Source: Streptomyces barkulensis
GTDB taxonomy: Bacteria > Actinomycetota > Actinomycetes > Streptomycetales > Streptomycetaceae
Length of the DNA: 64,000 bases
Assembly (NCBI RefSeq): GCF_002843305.1
Contig: NZ_PGSG01000009.1
Coordinates: 229,264 to 293,263 of the forward strand
Direction: 5' to 3'
This document shows positions 42,962 through 52,100 of the stretch, in pieces. The notes below the pieces were generated by a model that was given only the letters and a program-made list of their open reading frames with translations, was not told where the DNA came from and ran no database searches. Every line of letters begins with the position of its first letter. Position 1 is the stretch's first letter. Made by a program: the position numbers and the translations under genes.

Positions 42962-44068
42962 ATGGACATACCACCCCTCTCCGAAGTGCGCCGTCTCACC
43001 GAGAAGAAGCGTGACGCCTGGTGGACGGTGCTGCTCGTCGACCCCGTGGCCACACCCCTGGTCCGGTGGACGGCGAAGTGGACCCGGGTGACACCGAACC
43101 AGATCACCTGGGGGGCACTCTTCCTCGGTCTCGCCGCCGCCGCCTGCTTCGCCCGCGGCGACTGGAAGTGGCTGCTGATCGGGGCCGGGCTCTACCACCT
43201 GAGCTTCATCCTGGACTGCATGGACGGCAAGCTCGCCCGGCTCACTGGGAAGGGCTCGGAGTTCGGCGGCTGGCTGGACTACGTGTTCGACCGGGTGCGG
43301 GTGCTGATCTGCGCCGTCGCGCTGATGGGCGGCCAGTACTCCCGCACCGGGGAGGTGGCGTACGTCTGGCTGGCTCTCGTGGTGGTCTTCCTGGACGCCC
43401 TGCGCTACCTGGACGCACTCCAGATCTTCAAGGTGCGCCACAGCATGCGCAAGAAGATCAAGGCCCGCGCCAAGGCCAGCCGGCGGGCCGCCCAGGCGCT
43501 GATGACCGCCGAGGAGCTGGAGCGGGACCGCGAGCGGGAGCGGCGGGAGCAGGACCGGGAGAACGACAGCGACGAGGAGCAGGGAGTCGCCTTCATGGAG
43601 GACCTCCTCCGCGACAACCCCACGGCCGACCTCGACAACGACCCCGGACAGGACGACCAGAACAACGGAGCCGAGGACGGCGCGCAGGCCCGGCCCAAGG
43701 AGAAGAAGGTCGTCGACCTCCACGTGGAGTTCAAGAGCCGGTTCCCCTGGTACGGCCGTTTCCGCACCTTCCTGCTCCGGCACCGCATCCGCACCCACCT
43801 GGTGAGCGGTATCGAGTTCCAGATGGCCGTCTTCATCGTCGGCCCGATCTTCGCCGCGGTCATGCCCGTGACCATCGCGGCGGGCGCCCTGCTGATGGCG
43901 TTCGAGCTCGCGATCATCTACAAGCTTCTGCTGTCCACCAGGGACTTCGAGCGCACGCTGGCCTCCTACCCGGTCCCCGAGGTCCCCGCCGGGCTCCCGG
44001 CGCAGCCCGGCAGCCCGGCGGAGGAGAGCCTCTCCTCGCAGGACGGCGCGACGGCCGGACGCCAGTAG
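42962..44068 (+). CDS. CDP-alcohol phosphatidyltransferase with acidic insertion
   Basis: A 368-residue membrane enzyme. The motif D-x2-DG-x2-AR-x8-G-x3-D-x3-D is intact at residues 85-110 (DCMDGKLARLTGKGSEFGGW, D106, D110). These enzymes swap CMP for a second alcohol in phospholipid or polyol-phosphate synthesis. Unusual is a long charged Glu/Arg/Asp/Asn loop (about residues 175-255) between membrane segments. The final helices include MAVFIVGPIFAAVMPV. It lies between a GT2 and a CDP-glycerol transferase. Confidence 0.9.
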   Translation: MDIPPLSEVRRLTEKKRDAWWTVLLVDPVATPLVRWTAKWTRVTPNQITWGALFLGLAAAACFARGDWKWLLIGAGLYHLSFILDCMDGKLARLTGKGSEFGGWLDYVFDRVRVLICAVALMGGQYSRTGEVAYVWLALVVVFLDALRYLDALQIFKVRHSMRKKIKARAKASRRAAQALMTAEELERDRERERREQDRENDSDEEQGVAFMEDLLRDNPTADLDNDPGQDDQNNGAEDGAQARPKEKKVVDLHVEFKSRFPWYGRFRTFLLRHRIRTHLVSGIEFQMAVFIVGPIFAAVMPVTIAAGALLMAFELAIIYKLLLSTRDFERTLASYPVPEVPAGLPAQPGSPAEESLSSQDGATAGRQ

Positions 44069-44087
44069 GCCGCAGGCCGGCACAGCG

Positions 44088-44141
44088 ACGCCGTGTGGGG
44101 CGGCCCCCGGAGAGTTCTCCGGGGGCCGCCCCACACGGCGT
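44088..44141. terminator. Perfect 25-bp stem terminator
   Basis: The arms 44088-44112 and 44117-44141 (starting ACGCCGTGTGGGGCGGCCCC) are perfect complements with loop AGTT. It ends the upstream CDP-alcohol transferase transcript. Confidence 0.85.
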
Positions 44142-44183
44142 TGTGCGCGGACTTCGCCGGGGCTCGGCATCCGGGCTCACCGG

Positions 44184-44228
44184 GGACAGCGAGGACAGCA
44201 AGGACAGCAAGGACAGCAAGGACATGTG
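44184..44228. repeat. 9-bp direct repeats GGACAGCAA
   Basis: Four tandem copies (the first reads GGACAGCGA), followed by a degenerate one (GGACATGTG), lie about 150 bp upstream of the CDP-glycerol transferase. They may be slippage products or part of the promoter. Confidence 0.85.
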
Positions 44229-44374
44229 GGACATAATGCGGTAACGGTCGTCAAGTGCTCAGCAGCATGCCGCTCCGCCGTTTGAAAACCGTTCCGGAGA
44301 GCATCCGATGACGGAGGTGCCGGCAGAGCAAGACGGCAAACCTGAACGTCCCCTCCTGGAGCGTGACCTGCCTG

Positions 44375-46561
44375 ATGTCCGCCTCGTTCACAGCTGTGAG
44401 GTCCTTCCACAACAAGAAGCCGCTCGAGGAGAACACCGCCCGGCGCCCCAGCGGCAACTTCCCGGTGAAACGCGGTCTGGTCCCGCTGGTCCTGATGGGT
44501 GCGGCCTTCCTCGCACAACTGGCGGGCGCTCTGTTTCCCGCCCCCGTCCTGTTCCTCGCGGGTTCCGCGGGCGGTCTTCTGCTGGAGCTGTACATACTGC
44601 GCCGCCGGCCGTATCTGGTCGCCGCGCTGGGCAGGCTGCGCTTCGACGTCACCGCCCGCCAGCTGCTGCGTGACGCGCTGATCGTCGTCGGCCTGGTCCG
44701 GCTGCCGGGCATCGACCCGCTCGAGGAGCAGCCCCTGGCCCTGGCCCTGCTGGCCGGCTACTTCCTGCACTTCTGCTGCCAGGCGGCCGCACTGCTGGTC
44801 AGACGCCGGCGCACCCTCCCCTTCGTCACCCGCAACATCGACGCATCCGCCCTGCGCCTGTCCTCCGCGCCGCCGCGGCTGCTGGCCCGCCAGCCCAGCC
44901 GCCGGCTGCTGTACTTCGCCCTGCCCGCCACGGCCGGTCTGATGGCCTCGGCCCTGACCGCCGAGGCCCTGTGGGGCCTGCTGGGGGTCGGCGTCACCCT
45001 GGCGCTCCACCTGGGCGGTGTCCTGCGGCTCGCCGCCTGGCTGCGGCCGGGCGTGCAGCCCGTGAACGAGCAGCAGGCGCTGGAGTGGCTGGACCGATGG
45101 CTGGCCGAGTACCGGCCGACGGTGGCGATGTACTTCTCCGGCGGAGCCGCCTCCGCCTACCAGGCGAACATGTGGCTGGGCACGCTCTCCGGACTGGAGG
45201 CCAGACCGCTGATCGTGCTGCGCGAGCGGTTCATGGTGCAGAAGATCGACGCGACCGACGTACCCATCGTGTGCATCCCCAAGGTCGCCCACCTCATGCG
45301 GCTGGAGCACTCCTCGCTCAAGACGATGCTGCACCCGGCGAACTCCGGTAAGACCTCGCAGGTGCTGCGCATCCCGTCGATCAAGCACGCCTTCATCAAC
45401 CACGGTGAGAGTGACAAGCTCTCCAGCTGCAACCCCTACGCCAAGGCCTACGACGAGGTGTGGGTCGCGGGCCGGGCCGCCCGGGACCGCTACCGGCTCG
45501 CCGACATCGGCGTCGACGACCGCGACGTGGTGGAGGTCGGCCGCCCACAGCTCGCGCCGATCCGCCCCCACGCCGGGCCTCCGGCCGCGGACGGCCCCGT
45601 CACCGTGCTGTACGCGCCCACCTGGGAGGGATGGACCGACGATCCGGGCAACACCTCGGTCATCCTGGCCGGCGAGAACATCGTCCGCGCCCTGCTGGCG
45701 GACCCGAAGGTGCGGCTGCTGTACAAGCCCCACCCGATGACCGGTTCGGTGGACCCGCGCGCGGCCCGCGCCGACGAGCACATCCAGCAGATGATCGCCG
45801 AGGCCAACGCCCGGCGCTCCGGCCCGCGCCCCGGCCCGGAGGCCGCCGCCGAGCTGGCCCGCCGCACCGCCGCGCTGGACGAGCTGACCAGCACGGCGTT
45901 CCGGCCGAGCGCGGACGAGATGGAGCGGATGCTGCTCCAGTCCACCCCCGAGGGGGACCGGGAGGCGGCGGTGGCGGCCGCGACGGCCGCCTGGGAGGAG
46001 GCCTACTGGGCGTCCTTCCCCGACTGGGAGCACCTGGTCGTCACCGGGCCGCGGCCCGCCCTGTACGCCTGCTTCAACCGGTCCGACCTGCTGATCAGCG
46101 ACGTCTCCAGCGTGGTCTCGGACTGGCTGGCCAGTGAGAAGCCGTACGCGGTCGCCAACACCAGCGGTCTGACGGAGGAGGAGTTCAGGGCCGGCCTGCC
46201 GACCGTGCGGGCGGCCACGATCCTCACCCCCGACGCCGCCGGTGTGCCCGCCCTGCTGGACTCCGTCCGGGACCCGTCCCGGGACACCATGGCGCGGGCC
46301 CGTGCCGAACTGAAGACGCACCTGCTGGGGCCGGCCGACCCGCCGTCGATCGTCCGCTTCGACCGGGCGGTCGCGGCGCTGTGCGCCAAGGCGGACAGGC
46401 GCCGTGAGCTGATGGCCCTGCGCACGGACGACGCCCCGGCGCCGCAGGTGGCCGCCGAGGCGACGGAGGCGGCGGAGGCGGCGGAGGCGGCCGAGACGGA
46501 AGCGGCCGAGGCCGGTCAGGAGAGCGACCCCAGCGACTCGGAGAACTCCCTCACCACCTGA
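44375..46561 (+). CDS. CDP-glycerol glycerophosphotransferase-like protein
   Basis: A 728-residue protein. An N-terminal membrane region of several helices (about residues 30-215) is fused to a GT-B TagF/TarF-type glycerophosphotransferase domain: TVAMYFSGGAASAYQ, FINHGESDKLSSCNPYAK, VTVLYAPTWEGWTDD, LLYKPHPMTGS and LLISDVSSVVSDWLAS. The HGxxD and PTWE/KPHP/DVSSVV motifs are those of teichoic-acid polymerases. ATG 44375 is tentative; GTG 44363 is in frame, and neither is well spaced from GGAG (44357-44360). The C-terminus is an Ala/Glu repeat. Confidence 0.85.
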   Translation: MSASFTAVRSFHNKKPLEENTARRPSGNFPVKRGLVPLVLMGAAFLAQLAGALFPAPVLFLAGSAGGLLLELYILRRRPYLVAALGRLRFDVTARQLLRDALIVVGLVRLPGIDPLEEQPLALALLAGYFLHFCCQAAALLVRRRRTLPFVTRNIDASALRLSSAPPRLLARQPSRRLLYFALPATAGLMASALTAEALWGLLGVGVTLALHLGGVLRLAAWLRPGVQPVNEQQALEWLDRWLAEYRPTVAMYFSGGAASAYQANMWLGTLSGLEARPLIVLRERFMVQKIDATDVPIVCIPKVAHLMRLEHSSLKTMLHPANSGKTSQVLRIPSIKHAFINHGESDKLSSCNPYAKAYDEVWVAGRAARDRYRLADIGVDDRDVVEVGRPQLAPIRPHAGPPAADGPVTVLYAPTWEGWTDDPGNTSVILAGENIVRALLADPKVRLLYKPHPMTGSVDPRAARADEHIQQMIAEANARRSGPRPGPEAAAELARRTAALDELTSTAFRPSADEMERMLLQSTPEGDREAAVAAATAAWEEAYWASFPDWEHLVVTGPRPALYACFNRSDLLISDVSSVVSDWLASEKPYAVANTSGLTEEEFRAGLPTVRAATILTPDAAGVPALLDSVRDPSRDTMARARAELKTHLLGPADPPSIVRFDRAVAALCAKADRRRELMALRTDDAPAPQVAAEATEAAEAAEAAETEAAEAGQESDPSDSENSLTT

Positions 46562-46582
46562 GACGAACACCCGGCCGTCGAG

Positions 46583-46645
46583 CCGGAAGCGGCGGTGGCC
46601 CGCACCCTCCCGTCTCGGGAGGGTGCGGGCCACCGCCGCTTCCGG
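46583..46645. terminator. 30-bp perfect hairpin, bidirectional terminator
   Basis: The 30-nt arms 46583-46612 and 46616-46645 (from CCGGAAGCGGCGGTGGCC) match perfectly around a TCT loop. It sits between the convergent ends of the CDP-glycerol gene and obgE and is the longest perfect stem found in the window. Confidence 0.9.
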
Positions 46646-46664
46646 TGTCCGTGCCGCGCCGCGA

Positions 46665-48107
46665 CTACCCCTCGAAGGGGTCGAAGCCCTCGTACGCGCG
46701 CACGGCCTCGTCGCGCTCCGCATCGCGGTCGCGGCGGCGCTGGGCGGCCGGGCGGACGGTGTCCATACGGTGGTCCTCACCGCGGCGGCCGAGCATCTCC
46801 GCGCCCGCGGCCACCGAGGGCTCCCAGTCGAAGACGACCGCGTTCTCCTCCGGGCCGATGGCCACGCCGTCGCCCTCACGGGCGCCCGCCTTCATCAGCT
46901 CGTCCTCCACGCCGAGGCGGTTGAGCCGGTCGGCGAGGTAGCCGACGGCCTCGTCGTTGCTGAAGTCGGTCTGGCGCACCCAGCGCTCCGGCTTCTCACC
47001 GCGCACCCGGAAGAAGCCGTCGCCCTCCCGCGTGACCGTGAAGCCGGCGTCGTCCACGGCCTGGGGGCGGATGACGATACGGGTCGCCTCCTCCTCGGGC
47101 CTGGCCGCGCGCGCCTCCTCCACGATCCCCGCCAGGGCGAAGGACAGCTCCTTGAGCCCCTTGCGGCTGACGGCCGAGACCTCGAAGACCGGGTAGCCGC
47201 GCGCCTCCAGGTCGGGGCGGATGATGTCGGCCAGGTCCTGGCCGTCGGGGATGTCCACCTTGTTGAGCACCACCACGCGCGGCCTGCCGTCCAGACCGCC
47301 GTACTCGGCCAGCTCGGCCTCGATGACGTCGAGGTCGGTCACCGGGTCGCGCTCGGACTCCAGCGTCGCGCAGTCCAGCACGTGGACCAGGACCTCGCAG
47401 CGCTCGACATGGCGCAGGAACTCCAGTCCCAGCCCCTTGCCCCGGCTGGCGCCGGGGATCAGGCCGGGTACGTCGGCGATGGTGTAGACGGTCGCGCCGG
47501 CCGTGACCACGCCCAGGTTGGGCACCAGGGTGGTGAAGGGGTAGTCGGCGATCTTCGGCTTGGCCGCGGAGAGGACCGAGATCAGGGAGGACTTGCCCGC
47601 CGACGGGTAGCCGACCAGGGCCACGTCCGCCACCGTCTTCAGCTCCAGGACGATGTCGCGGGCCTCCCCCGGCTCGCCCAGCAGCGCGAAACCGGGCGCC
47701 TTGCGGCGGGCCGAGGCCAGCGCGGCGTTGCCCAGGCCGCCGCGTCCGCCGCGTCCGGCGACGAAGGTGGTGCCCTGACCGACGAGATCGGCCAGCACGT
47801 TGCCCTGCCGGTCCAGGACGACCGTGCCGTCCGGGACGGGCAGCACCAGGTCCCTGCCGTCCGCGCCCGAGCGGTTGCCTCCCTCCCCGGGCTTGCCGTT
47901 GGTCGCCCGGCGGTGCGGGGTGTGGTGGTACTCCAGCAGCGTGGTCACGGACTGGTCGACGACGAGGGTCACGTCCCCGCCCCGGCCGCCGTTGCCGCCG
48001 TCCGGGCCGCCCAGCGGCTTGAACTTCTCACGGTGGACGGAGGCACAGCCGTGGCCTCCGTTACCCGCGGCGACGTGCAACTCGACGCGGTCCACGAAGG
48101 TGGTCAT
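46665..48107 (-). CDS. obgE: Obg GTPase (ObgE/CgtA)
   Basis: A 480-residue essential ribosome-assembly GTPase; in S. coelicolor Obg also affects aerial mycelium and sporulation. The Gly-rich Obg domain (1-160, [20 protein letters not shown]) is followed by the G domain ([13 protein letters not shown]) and the actinobacterial C-terminal OCT domain. It lies in the standard rplU-rpmA-obgE order, but rpmA and obgE are separated by about 240 bp with a large hairpin. Confidence 0.97.
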   Translation of the reverse strand: MTTFVDRVELHVAAGNGGHGCASVHREKFKPLGGPDGGNGGRGGDVTLVVDQSVTTLLEYHHTPHRRATNGKPGEGGNRSGADGRDLVLPVPDGTVVLDRQGNVLADLVGQGTTFVAGRGGRGGLGNAALASARRKAPGFALLGEPGEARDIVLELKTVADVALVGYPSAGKSSLISVLSAAKPKIADYPFTTLVPNLGVVTAGATVYTIADVPGLIPGASRGKGLGLEFLRHVERCEVLVHVLDCATLESERDPVTDLDVIEAELAEYGGLDGRPRVVVLNKVDIPDGQDLADIIRPDLEARGYPVFEVSAVSRKGLKELSFALAGIVEEARAARPEEEATRIVIRPQAVDDAGFTVTREGDGFFRVRGEKPERWVRQTDFSNDEAVGYLADRLNRLGVEDELMKAGAREGDGVAIGPEENAVVFDWEPSVAAGAEMLGRRGEDHRMDTVRPAAQRRRDRDAERDEAVRAYEGFDPFEG

Positions 48108-48244
48108 GACGGGTGCCTCCAGGCTGGTGTTCTAGGGGTGTGCGGGGGTGCGGTGTGCGGGGTGCGGGTCGGCGGACCGCGGGGGCGGCGCCGCGCGCCG
48201 GTGCGGCGGCACGGCGCCTGCGCGGGCCGCCTTCGTACAACGCG

Positions 48245-48313
48245 CCGAGGGCGGAACCGCTTCCCCGTCCGTACGCGCGGGGCACGTACGGACGGGAGGC
48301 GGTCCGCCCTCGG
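48245..48313. terminator. Long hairpin between rpmA and obgE
   Basis: The core CCCGTCCGTACG (48264-48275) pairs perfectly with CGTACGGACGGG (48285-48296), extended by outer arms from CCGAGG (48245) to CCTCGG (48313) with small mismatches. It lies just past rpmA on the transcribed strand and may attenuate read-through into obgE. Confidence 0.7.
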
Positions 48314-48344
48314 AGGGTGCTGCGGGTCGTACCGGAGCCGGTGG

Positions 48345-48602
48345 TTACTCGGCGACCGGGACGACGTTCACGACCTTGCGGCCACGAGCGGTGCCGAACT
48401 GCACCGCACCGGCGGCCAGCGCGAACAGGGTGTCGTCGCCGCCGCGGCCCACGCCGGAGCCCGGGTGGAAGTGGGTGCCGCGCTGGCGGACCAGGATCTC
48501 GCCCGCGTTGACGACCTGACCGCCGAAGCGCTTCACGCCGAGCCGCTGGGCGTTGGAGTCACGACCGTTCCGAGTGGACGATGCGCCCTTCTTGTGTGCC
48601 AT
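48345..48602 (-). CDS. rpmA: 50S ribosomal protein L27
   Basis: An 85-residue protein, length normal for L27. It reads [20 protein letters not shown] with [15 protein letters not shown]. The N-terminal tail reaches the peptidyl-transferase centre; there is no sign of the cleavable extension seen in Firmicutes. It is 14 bp from rplU, in one transcript. Confidence 0.98.
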   Translation of the reverse strand: MAHKKGASSTRNGRDSNAQRLGVKRFGGQVVNAGEILVRQRGTHFHPGSGVGRGGDDTLFALAAGAVQFGTARGRKVVNVVPVAE

Positions 48603-48616
48603 CTCTCCTCAGTCCC

Positions 48617-48940
48617 TTACTTCGTCGCCGGAGCGTCGATGCCGGTGATCTTCAGCGCGGTGTGCAGCTGACGGTGACCGATCCGCTTGCGGTAGCCGGT
48701 CTTGTTCTTGTACTTCATGATGTCGATCTTGGCACCCTTGTGGTGGTCCACGACCTCGGCGTGGACCTTCACGCCGGCCAGGACCCACGGGTCGCTGGTG
48801 ACCGCGTCGCCATCGACGATGAGCAGGGTCGAGAGCTCGACGCTGTCGCCGACCTTGCTGGTGGAGATACGGTCAACCTCAATGACGTCGCCGACGGACA
48901 CCTTCTGCTGGCGGCCGCCGGTGCGCACGATCGCGTACAC
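48617..48940 (-). CDS. rplU: 50S ribosomal protein L21
   Basis: A 107-residue protein with the L21 signature at both ends ([37 protein letters not shown]). The leader contains an 8-bp hairpin (49090-49109) and a TTGACA-like element (49094-49099). First gene of rplU-rpmA. Confidence 0.98.
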   Translation of the reverse strand: MYAIVRTGGRQQKVSVGDVIEVDRISTSKVGDSVELSTLLIVDGDAVTSDPWVLAGVKVHAEVVDHHKGAKIDIMKYKNKTGYRKRIGHRQLHTALKITGIDAPATK

Positions 48941-49089
48941 GCGGAACTCTCTCTCGCTCGTGGGTGGGGCCCCTGATGCCAGCCGCTCGCCACGGGCTGG
49001 GCCCGTGCGGATCCGAGTGGATTGAGCGGCCTCTCCTCGCGCTCACGCGACACCTCGCGGAGTGCGTGGAGGGATTTGCTCAGGAGCCT

Positions 49090-49109
49090 GGCGTGTCAAT
49101 CGACACGCC
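49090..49109 (-). promoter_or_regulatory. Hairpin and -35-like element upstream of rplU
   Basis: GGCGTGTC-AATC-GACACGCC is a perfect stem that includes TTGACA on the minus strand (49099-49094). It could be the rplU promoter, an autoregulatory L21 leader or both. No clean -10 is seen 17 nt downstream (AATCCC). Confidence 0.4.
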
Positions 49110-49150
49110 GCGACGGTCAAGGTTACGGGGCTTTGTCGCGGGGGGTCAAA

Positions 49151-49183
49151 CCGGCCCCGGACGCCGGTGGCGTCCGGGGCCGG
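49151..49183 (-). terminator. Terminator downstream of the RNase E/G gene
   Basis: The 15-bp perfect stem CCGGCCCCGGACGCC (49151-49165) and GGCGTCCGGGGCCGG (49169-49183), loop GGT, is followed on the minus strand by TTTGACC. It lies 11 bp past the rne stop. Confidence 0.85.
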
Positions 49184-49194
49184 TCCTTCCTCCG

Positions 49195-52100
49195 TCAGTC
49201 CTCGGCCGGGGCCGAGACGGACGGCGGGTTCTGCTGCTCGGCCGCCGCGGTCTTACGGGCGGTCGTCTTCTTGGCGGCGGTCTTGGAGGCCGCCGTCTTG
49301 CCGGTGGCCTTCTTCGCCGTCGTCTTCTTGGCCGTCGTCTTCTTGGCCGCCGACGCCGAGGTCTTCTTGGCGGCCGCCTTCTTGGCCGTCGTCTTCTTGG
49401 CGGCGGTCTTGGAGGCCGCCGTCTTGGCGGTGGCCTTCTTCGCCGTGGACGCGGTCTTCTTGGCGGCCGCCTTCTTGGCCGTCTTGCGGGCCGCCTTCTT
49501 CGCCGGAGCGGCTTCCCCCGCGGGAGCCTCCGCTGCGGGCTCCGCGGGGGTCTCCCCGGAGACCTCGGACGGCGCCTCGGCGGCGGACTCCGGTTCGGCC
49601 GCGGGCTCCGGTTCGGCCACGGGCCCGGCGGACGGAACGGCGGGCTCGGTGATCTCGGCCGTCTCGGGAGACCCGGTCGGAGCCGCGGCACGGCGCACCA
49701 CACGGCGGCGGGGACGGGCCGGCGGAGCGGGCTCGGGGGCGGTTTCCGCCGCCCCGGCCGGCTCCTGCGCGGGCGCCTGCGGCGCCTCCTCGGCCGCCGG
49801 AACCACCGTCACCGCGGCCTCCACCTCGGCCGTCGCCCTCGGCGGACCGGCCGGAGCCGACACCTTGCGCGCGCCACGGCGCCGGGCACGCGGCGCCGCC
49901 TCCTGCTCGGCCGGCTCGGGCACAACGGCCTCGGGCACGACGGCCTCGGCCGGAGCCTCCACGGGCTCCGCCGCCCCGGCCGGCTCCTGCGCGGGCGCCT
50001 GCGGCGCCTCCTCGGCCGCCGGAACCACCGTCACCGCGGCCTCCACCTCGGCCGCCGCCCTCGGCGGACCGGCCGGAGCCGACACCTTGCGGCCGCCGGT
50101 GCGCCGCCGCCTGCGGCCGCGCCGGGCGGCCTCCTCGGCCTCGGCGGCGCTGCTGTACAGCTCCTCGTCCGGGACGAACTCCGGCTCCGGCAGCGCAGCC
50201 GGCGCGGCGGCCTCCGCCGCCACCTCGGCGGGCGTCTCGGCCGCCGGCTCCTCCGCGGAGGGCTCGGAGACCTCGGCCGGCGCCTCGGCGGCAGGGAGCT
50301 CAGCGGGGGCCTCGGGCTGCTGGGCCGCGGCCTTGCCCTTCTTCCTGCCGCGCTTGCCGCCACCGCCGCCGCCCTGGGTCTGCACCTGGTCCATGTGGAC
50401 GATCAGGCCCCGGCCGTTGCAGTGCACACAGGTCTCGGAGAAGGACTCCAGCAGCCCCTGGCCGACCCGCTTGCGCGTCATCTGGACCAGCCCCAGCGAG
50501 GTGACCTCGGCCACCTGGTGCTTGGTGCGGTCGCGCCCCAGGCACTCCAGCAGACGCCGCATCACCAGGTCGCGGTTGGACTCCAGCACCATGTCGATGA
50601 AGTCGATCACGATGATGCCGCCGAGGTCGCGCAGCCTGAGCTGGCGCACGATCTCCTCGGCCGCCTCCAGGTTGTTCCTGGTGACCGTCTCCTCCAGGTT
50701 GCCGCCCTGGCCGGTGAACTTGCCGGTGTTGACGTCGATCACGACCATCGCCTCGGTGCGGTCGATGACCAGCGATCCGCCGCTGGGCAGCCAGACCTTG
50801 CGGTCCAGCGCCTTCATCAGCTGCTCGTCGATCCGGTAGGTGGCGAAGACGTCCACCTCGGAGGTCCAGCGCTGGAGCCGGTCGGCGAGGTCCGGCGCGA
50901 CGTGCGAGACGTATCCGTGGATCGTCTCCCACGCCTGGTCGCCGCTGATGACGACCTTGGAGAAGTCCTCGTTGAAGATGTCGCGGACGACCCGGACGGT
51001 CATGTCCGGCTCGCCGTAGAGCAGCGTCGGCGCGCCGCCCTTGCGGGCCTTCTTCTGGATGTCCTCCCACTGCGCCTGGAGCCGCTCGACGTCGCGGCGC
51101 AGCTCGTCCTCGCTGGCGCCCTCGGCGGCGGTGCGGACGATGACGCCCGCGTCCTCGGGGACGACCCGCTTGAGGATCTGCTTGAGCCGGGCCCGCTCGG
51201 TGTCCGGCAGCTTGCGGCTGATGCCGGTCATCGAGCCCTCGGGCACGTAGACCAGGTAGCGGCCGGGGAGGGAGACCTGGCTGGTCAGCCGGGCGCCCTT
51301 GTGGCCGATCGGGTCCTTGGTCACCTGGACCAGGACGGACTGGCCGGACTTGAGCGCGGTCTCGATGCGGCGCGGACCGCCGGACATGCCCAGCGCCTCG
51401 AAGTTCACCTCACCGGCGTACAGGACGGCGTTGCGCCCCTTGCCGATGTCGACGAAGGCGGCCTCCATCGACGGCAGGACGTTCTGGACCTTGCCCAGGT
51501 AGACGTTGCCGACGTAGCTGGTGGCCTGCTCCTTGTTGACGAAGTGCTCGACGAGGACGCCGTCCTCCAGCACCCCGATCTGGGTGCGCTCGCCGCTCTG
51601 GCGGACGACCATGACGCGCTCGACGGCCTCACGGCGGGCCAGGAACTCGGCCTCGGTGATGATCGGGACGCGGCGGCGGCCCTGCTCGCGGCCCTCGCGG
51701 CGGCGCTGCTTCTTGGCCTCCAGACGGGTGGAGCCCTTGATGGACTGCACGCCGTCGGCACTCTCGGAGGACTCGTCCTTCTTCTTCCGCGGCTCGCGCA
51801 CCTTGACGACCGTGCGTTCCGGGTCGTCCGGGGCCACCTCGGCGGCCTGGGGCTCGGCCTCGCCGCCGCGGCGCCGGCGCCGGCGACGACGGCGCGAGGT
51901 GCTGCTGGAGGCGCCCTGGTGCTCCTCGGCGTCCTCGCCCCGCTCCCCGTCCTCCCGGCCGCTCTCTGCAGCCGCTTCCCCGGTCTCCCCGGCGCTCTCC
52001 CGGGCCTCGTCGCCTTCCTCGCCCTCAGCGGTGTCCTCGGAGGTCTCGGCGTCGGAGCCGCGACGGCGGCGGCGTCCGCCGCGTCGGCGGCGGCGCGAGG

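Larger units (their letters stand above)
44069..44374. other. Intergenic region upstream of CDP-glycerol transferase
   Basis: 306 bp. It contains a 25-bp perfect hairpin (44088-44141), four to five 9-bp direct repeats (44184-44228) and a CATAAT hexamer near 44233 that may be a -10 element. A short ORF from ATG 44308 has a GGAG in range but runs out of frame into the downstream gene, so it is not annotated. Confidence 0.6.

Noticed and set aside
44308..44673. 121-codon ORF with GGAG upstream, overlapping the CDP-glycerol gene
   Set aside because: Runs in a different frame through a well-supported gene; Arg/Pro-rich shadow product.
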